The notes beneath the pieces were generated by a model. That model was not told where the DNA came from and did no database searches. It saw nothing but the letters and a program-made list of their open reading frames with translations. Both the position numbers and the translations under genes were made by a program. From Labilibaculum sp. (GTDB lineage: Bacteria > Bacteroidota > Bacteroidia > Bacteroidales > Marinifilaceae), in contig JAEINT010000019.1 of the NCBI GenBank assembly GCA_016342745.1, positions 60,210-124,209 of the forward strand: 64,000 nt of DNA, given 5' to 3'. How positions within the stretch are numbered: position 1 is the first letter of the stretch; every line of letters begins with the position of its first letter. This document shows, piece by piece, positions 63,664 through 64,000 of this stretch.

Positions 63664-64000
63664 ATTAAAAAAGTTTAGGGTGTATCTCAAATTATGCATA
63701 ACAGGCTTGCTAAGTTTCTTGGGCGATTTAAAGTAATAGCCTTATCAATGCGCCAAGTAAGCAAGCCGAATAAATTTACATATTATTTTATTATGGGATA
63801 GTGCACATATTAAATTAAGAAAGCATTTAAATAGTGTAGGAGAGAAGCTTTATTTGGTTTGCTGGAGTTCATTAATTGTTCGAACCTTTCAAAAAGCTTA
63901 TCAACGCCCGTGACAATTTAGCATTTGTTGAACGAAACCTAAAGGTAGCTAAAGCCTAAACTTAAGTACCTTTAGGGTGCATTCATTAAAACTTCGTATT
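63664..64000. other. Right-edge stretch with inverted repeats, no clear gene
   Basis: A long hairpin (GGCTTGCT 63704-63711 with AGCAAGCC 63760-63767; inside, CTTGGGCG with CGCCAAG) and a second inverted repeat (CCTAAAGGTA 63938-63947, TACCTTTAGG 63967-63976) lie here. A short open frame ending with TAA at 63957 reads FEPFKKLINARDNLAFVE, resembling a transposase C-terminal tail only by impression. No family was recognised. Confidence 0.45.

Noticed and set aside
63694..63801. 35-codon ORF MHNRLAKFLGRF in the right-edge hairpin
   Set aside because: It runs through the long inverted repeat, so its composition is dictated by the hairpin; no homology recognised.
1..64000. CRISPR arrays, prophages, transfer RNA genes
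   Set aside because: No spaced direct repeats of 25-40 bases, no phage structural genes and no tRNA-like cloverleaf with GTTCGAATC-type T arm were seen by eye.

Overview
The window is AT-rich DNA from a Bacteroidota chromosome, most likely a marine anaerobe or facultative anaerobe near Marinifilaceae/Marinilabiliales (genus by inference only). The evidence is a Bat-operon end, a type IX secretion sorting domain, a eukaryotic-type citrate synthase with a mitochondrial-type aconitase, A-rich start regions without Shine-Dalgarno motifs, and promoter boxes of the Bacteroidota form TTTG-N19/20-TAnnTTTG. No rRNA, tRNA, CRISPR array, prophage or intact insertion sequence was seen.

Layout. 0-5 kb: end of a Bat operon (BatE), an aldose-epimerase-like gene, two tandem cystathionine gamma-synthase/beta-lyase family genes, and an Old Yellow Enzyme gene broken by one stop codon. 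6-13 kb: housekeeping and repair genes (U32 peptidase, AlbA_2 protein, TatD, TcdA, O6-alkylguanine methyltransferase) and a large unrecognised cysteine-rich protein, with two intergenic stretches that look like small-RNA loci. 13-24 kb: aconitase-citrate synthase operon, a YfcE-type phosphoesterase, release factor 3 with a thioesterase, a DUF438/hemerythrin/PAS protein, a glycosyltransferase plus LpxH-like pair, and a pseudouridine synthase. 24-31 kb: sensor kinase, second U32 peptidase, a lipoprotein. 31-38 kb: a membrane-associated MoxR cluster (RDD divergent; SpoIIM, membrane protein, DUF4129, DUF4350, MoxR, DUF58) followed by a periplasmic cyclophilin. 38-49 kb: HAD phosphatases, an ApaH-like phosphatase, a cysteine-desulfurase-like enzyme, acyl-CoA ligase, alkaline phosphatase, YibE/F and a GNAT-like protein. 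50-55 kb: exported or lipid-anchored proteins (serine hydrolase, phosphoesterase lipoprotein, double DUF1566 lipoprotein). 55-64 kb: an accessory run, all on the minus strand, of small membrane proteins, TonB-domain proteins and a 14-repeat YCF48/T9SS surface protein.

The most striking observation is that four minus-strand genes are each disrupted by one apparent lesion: in-frame stops in the Old Yellow Enzyme, a two-CW-domain protein and a DUF1801 protein, and a one-base slip in a T tract inside the signal peptide of a TonB-domain protein. In all four the reading frame resumes exactly and the rest looks intact, so this is either very recent decay, consensus error in the assembly, or recoding. 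The second notable item is a candidate structured RNA of about 140 nt at 8642-8780. No clearly novel multi-gene system was proven. The best candidates for new biology are the RNA loci, the cysteine-rich 598-aa protein and the 55-58 kb membrane module.
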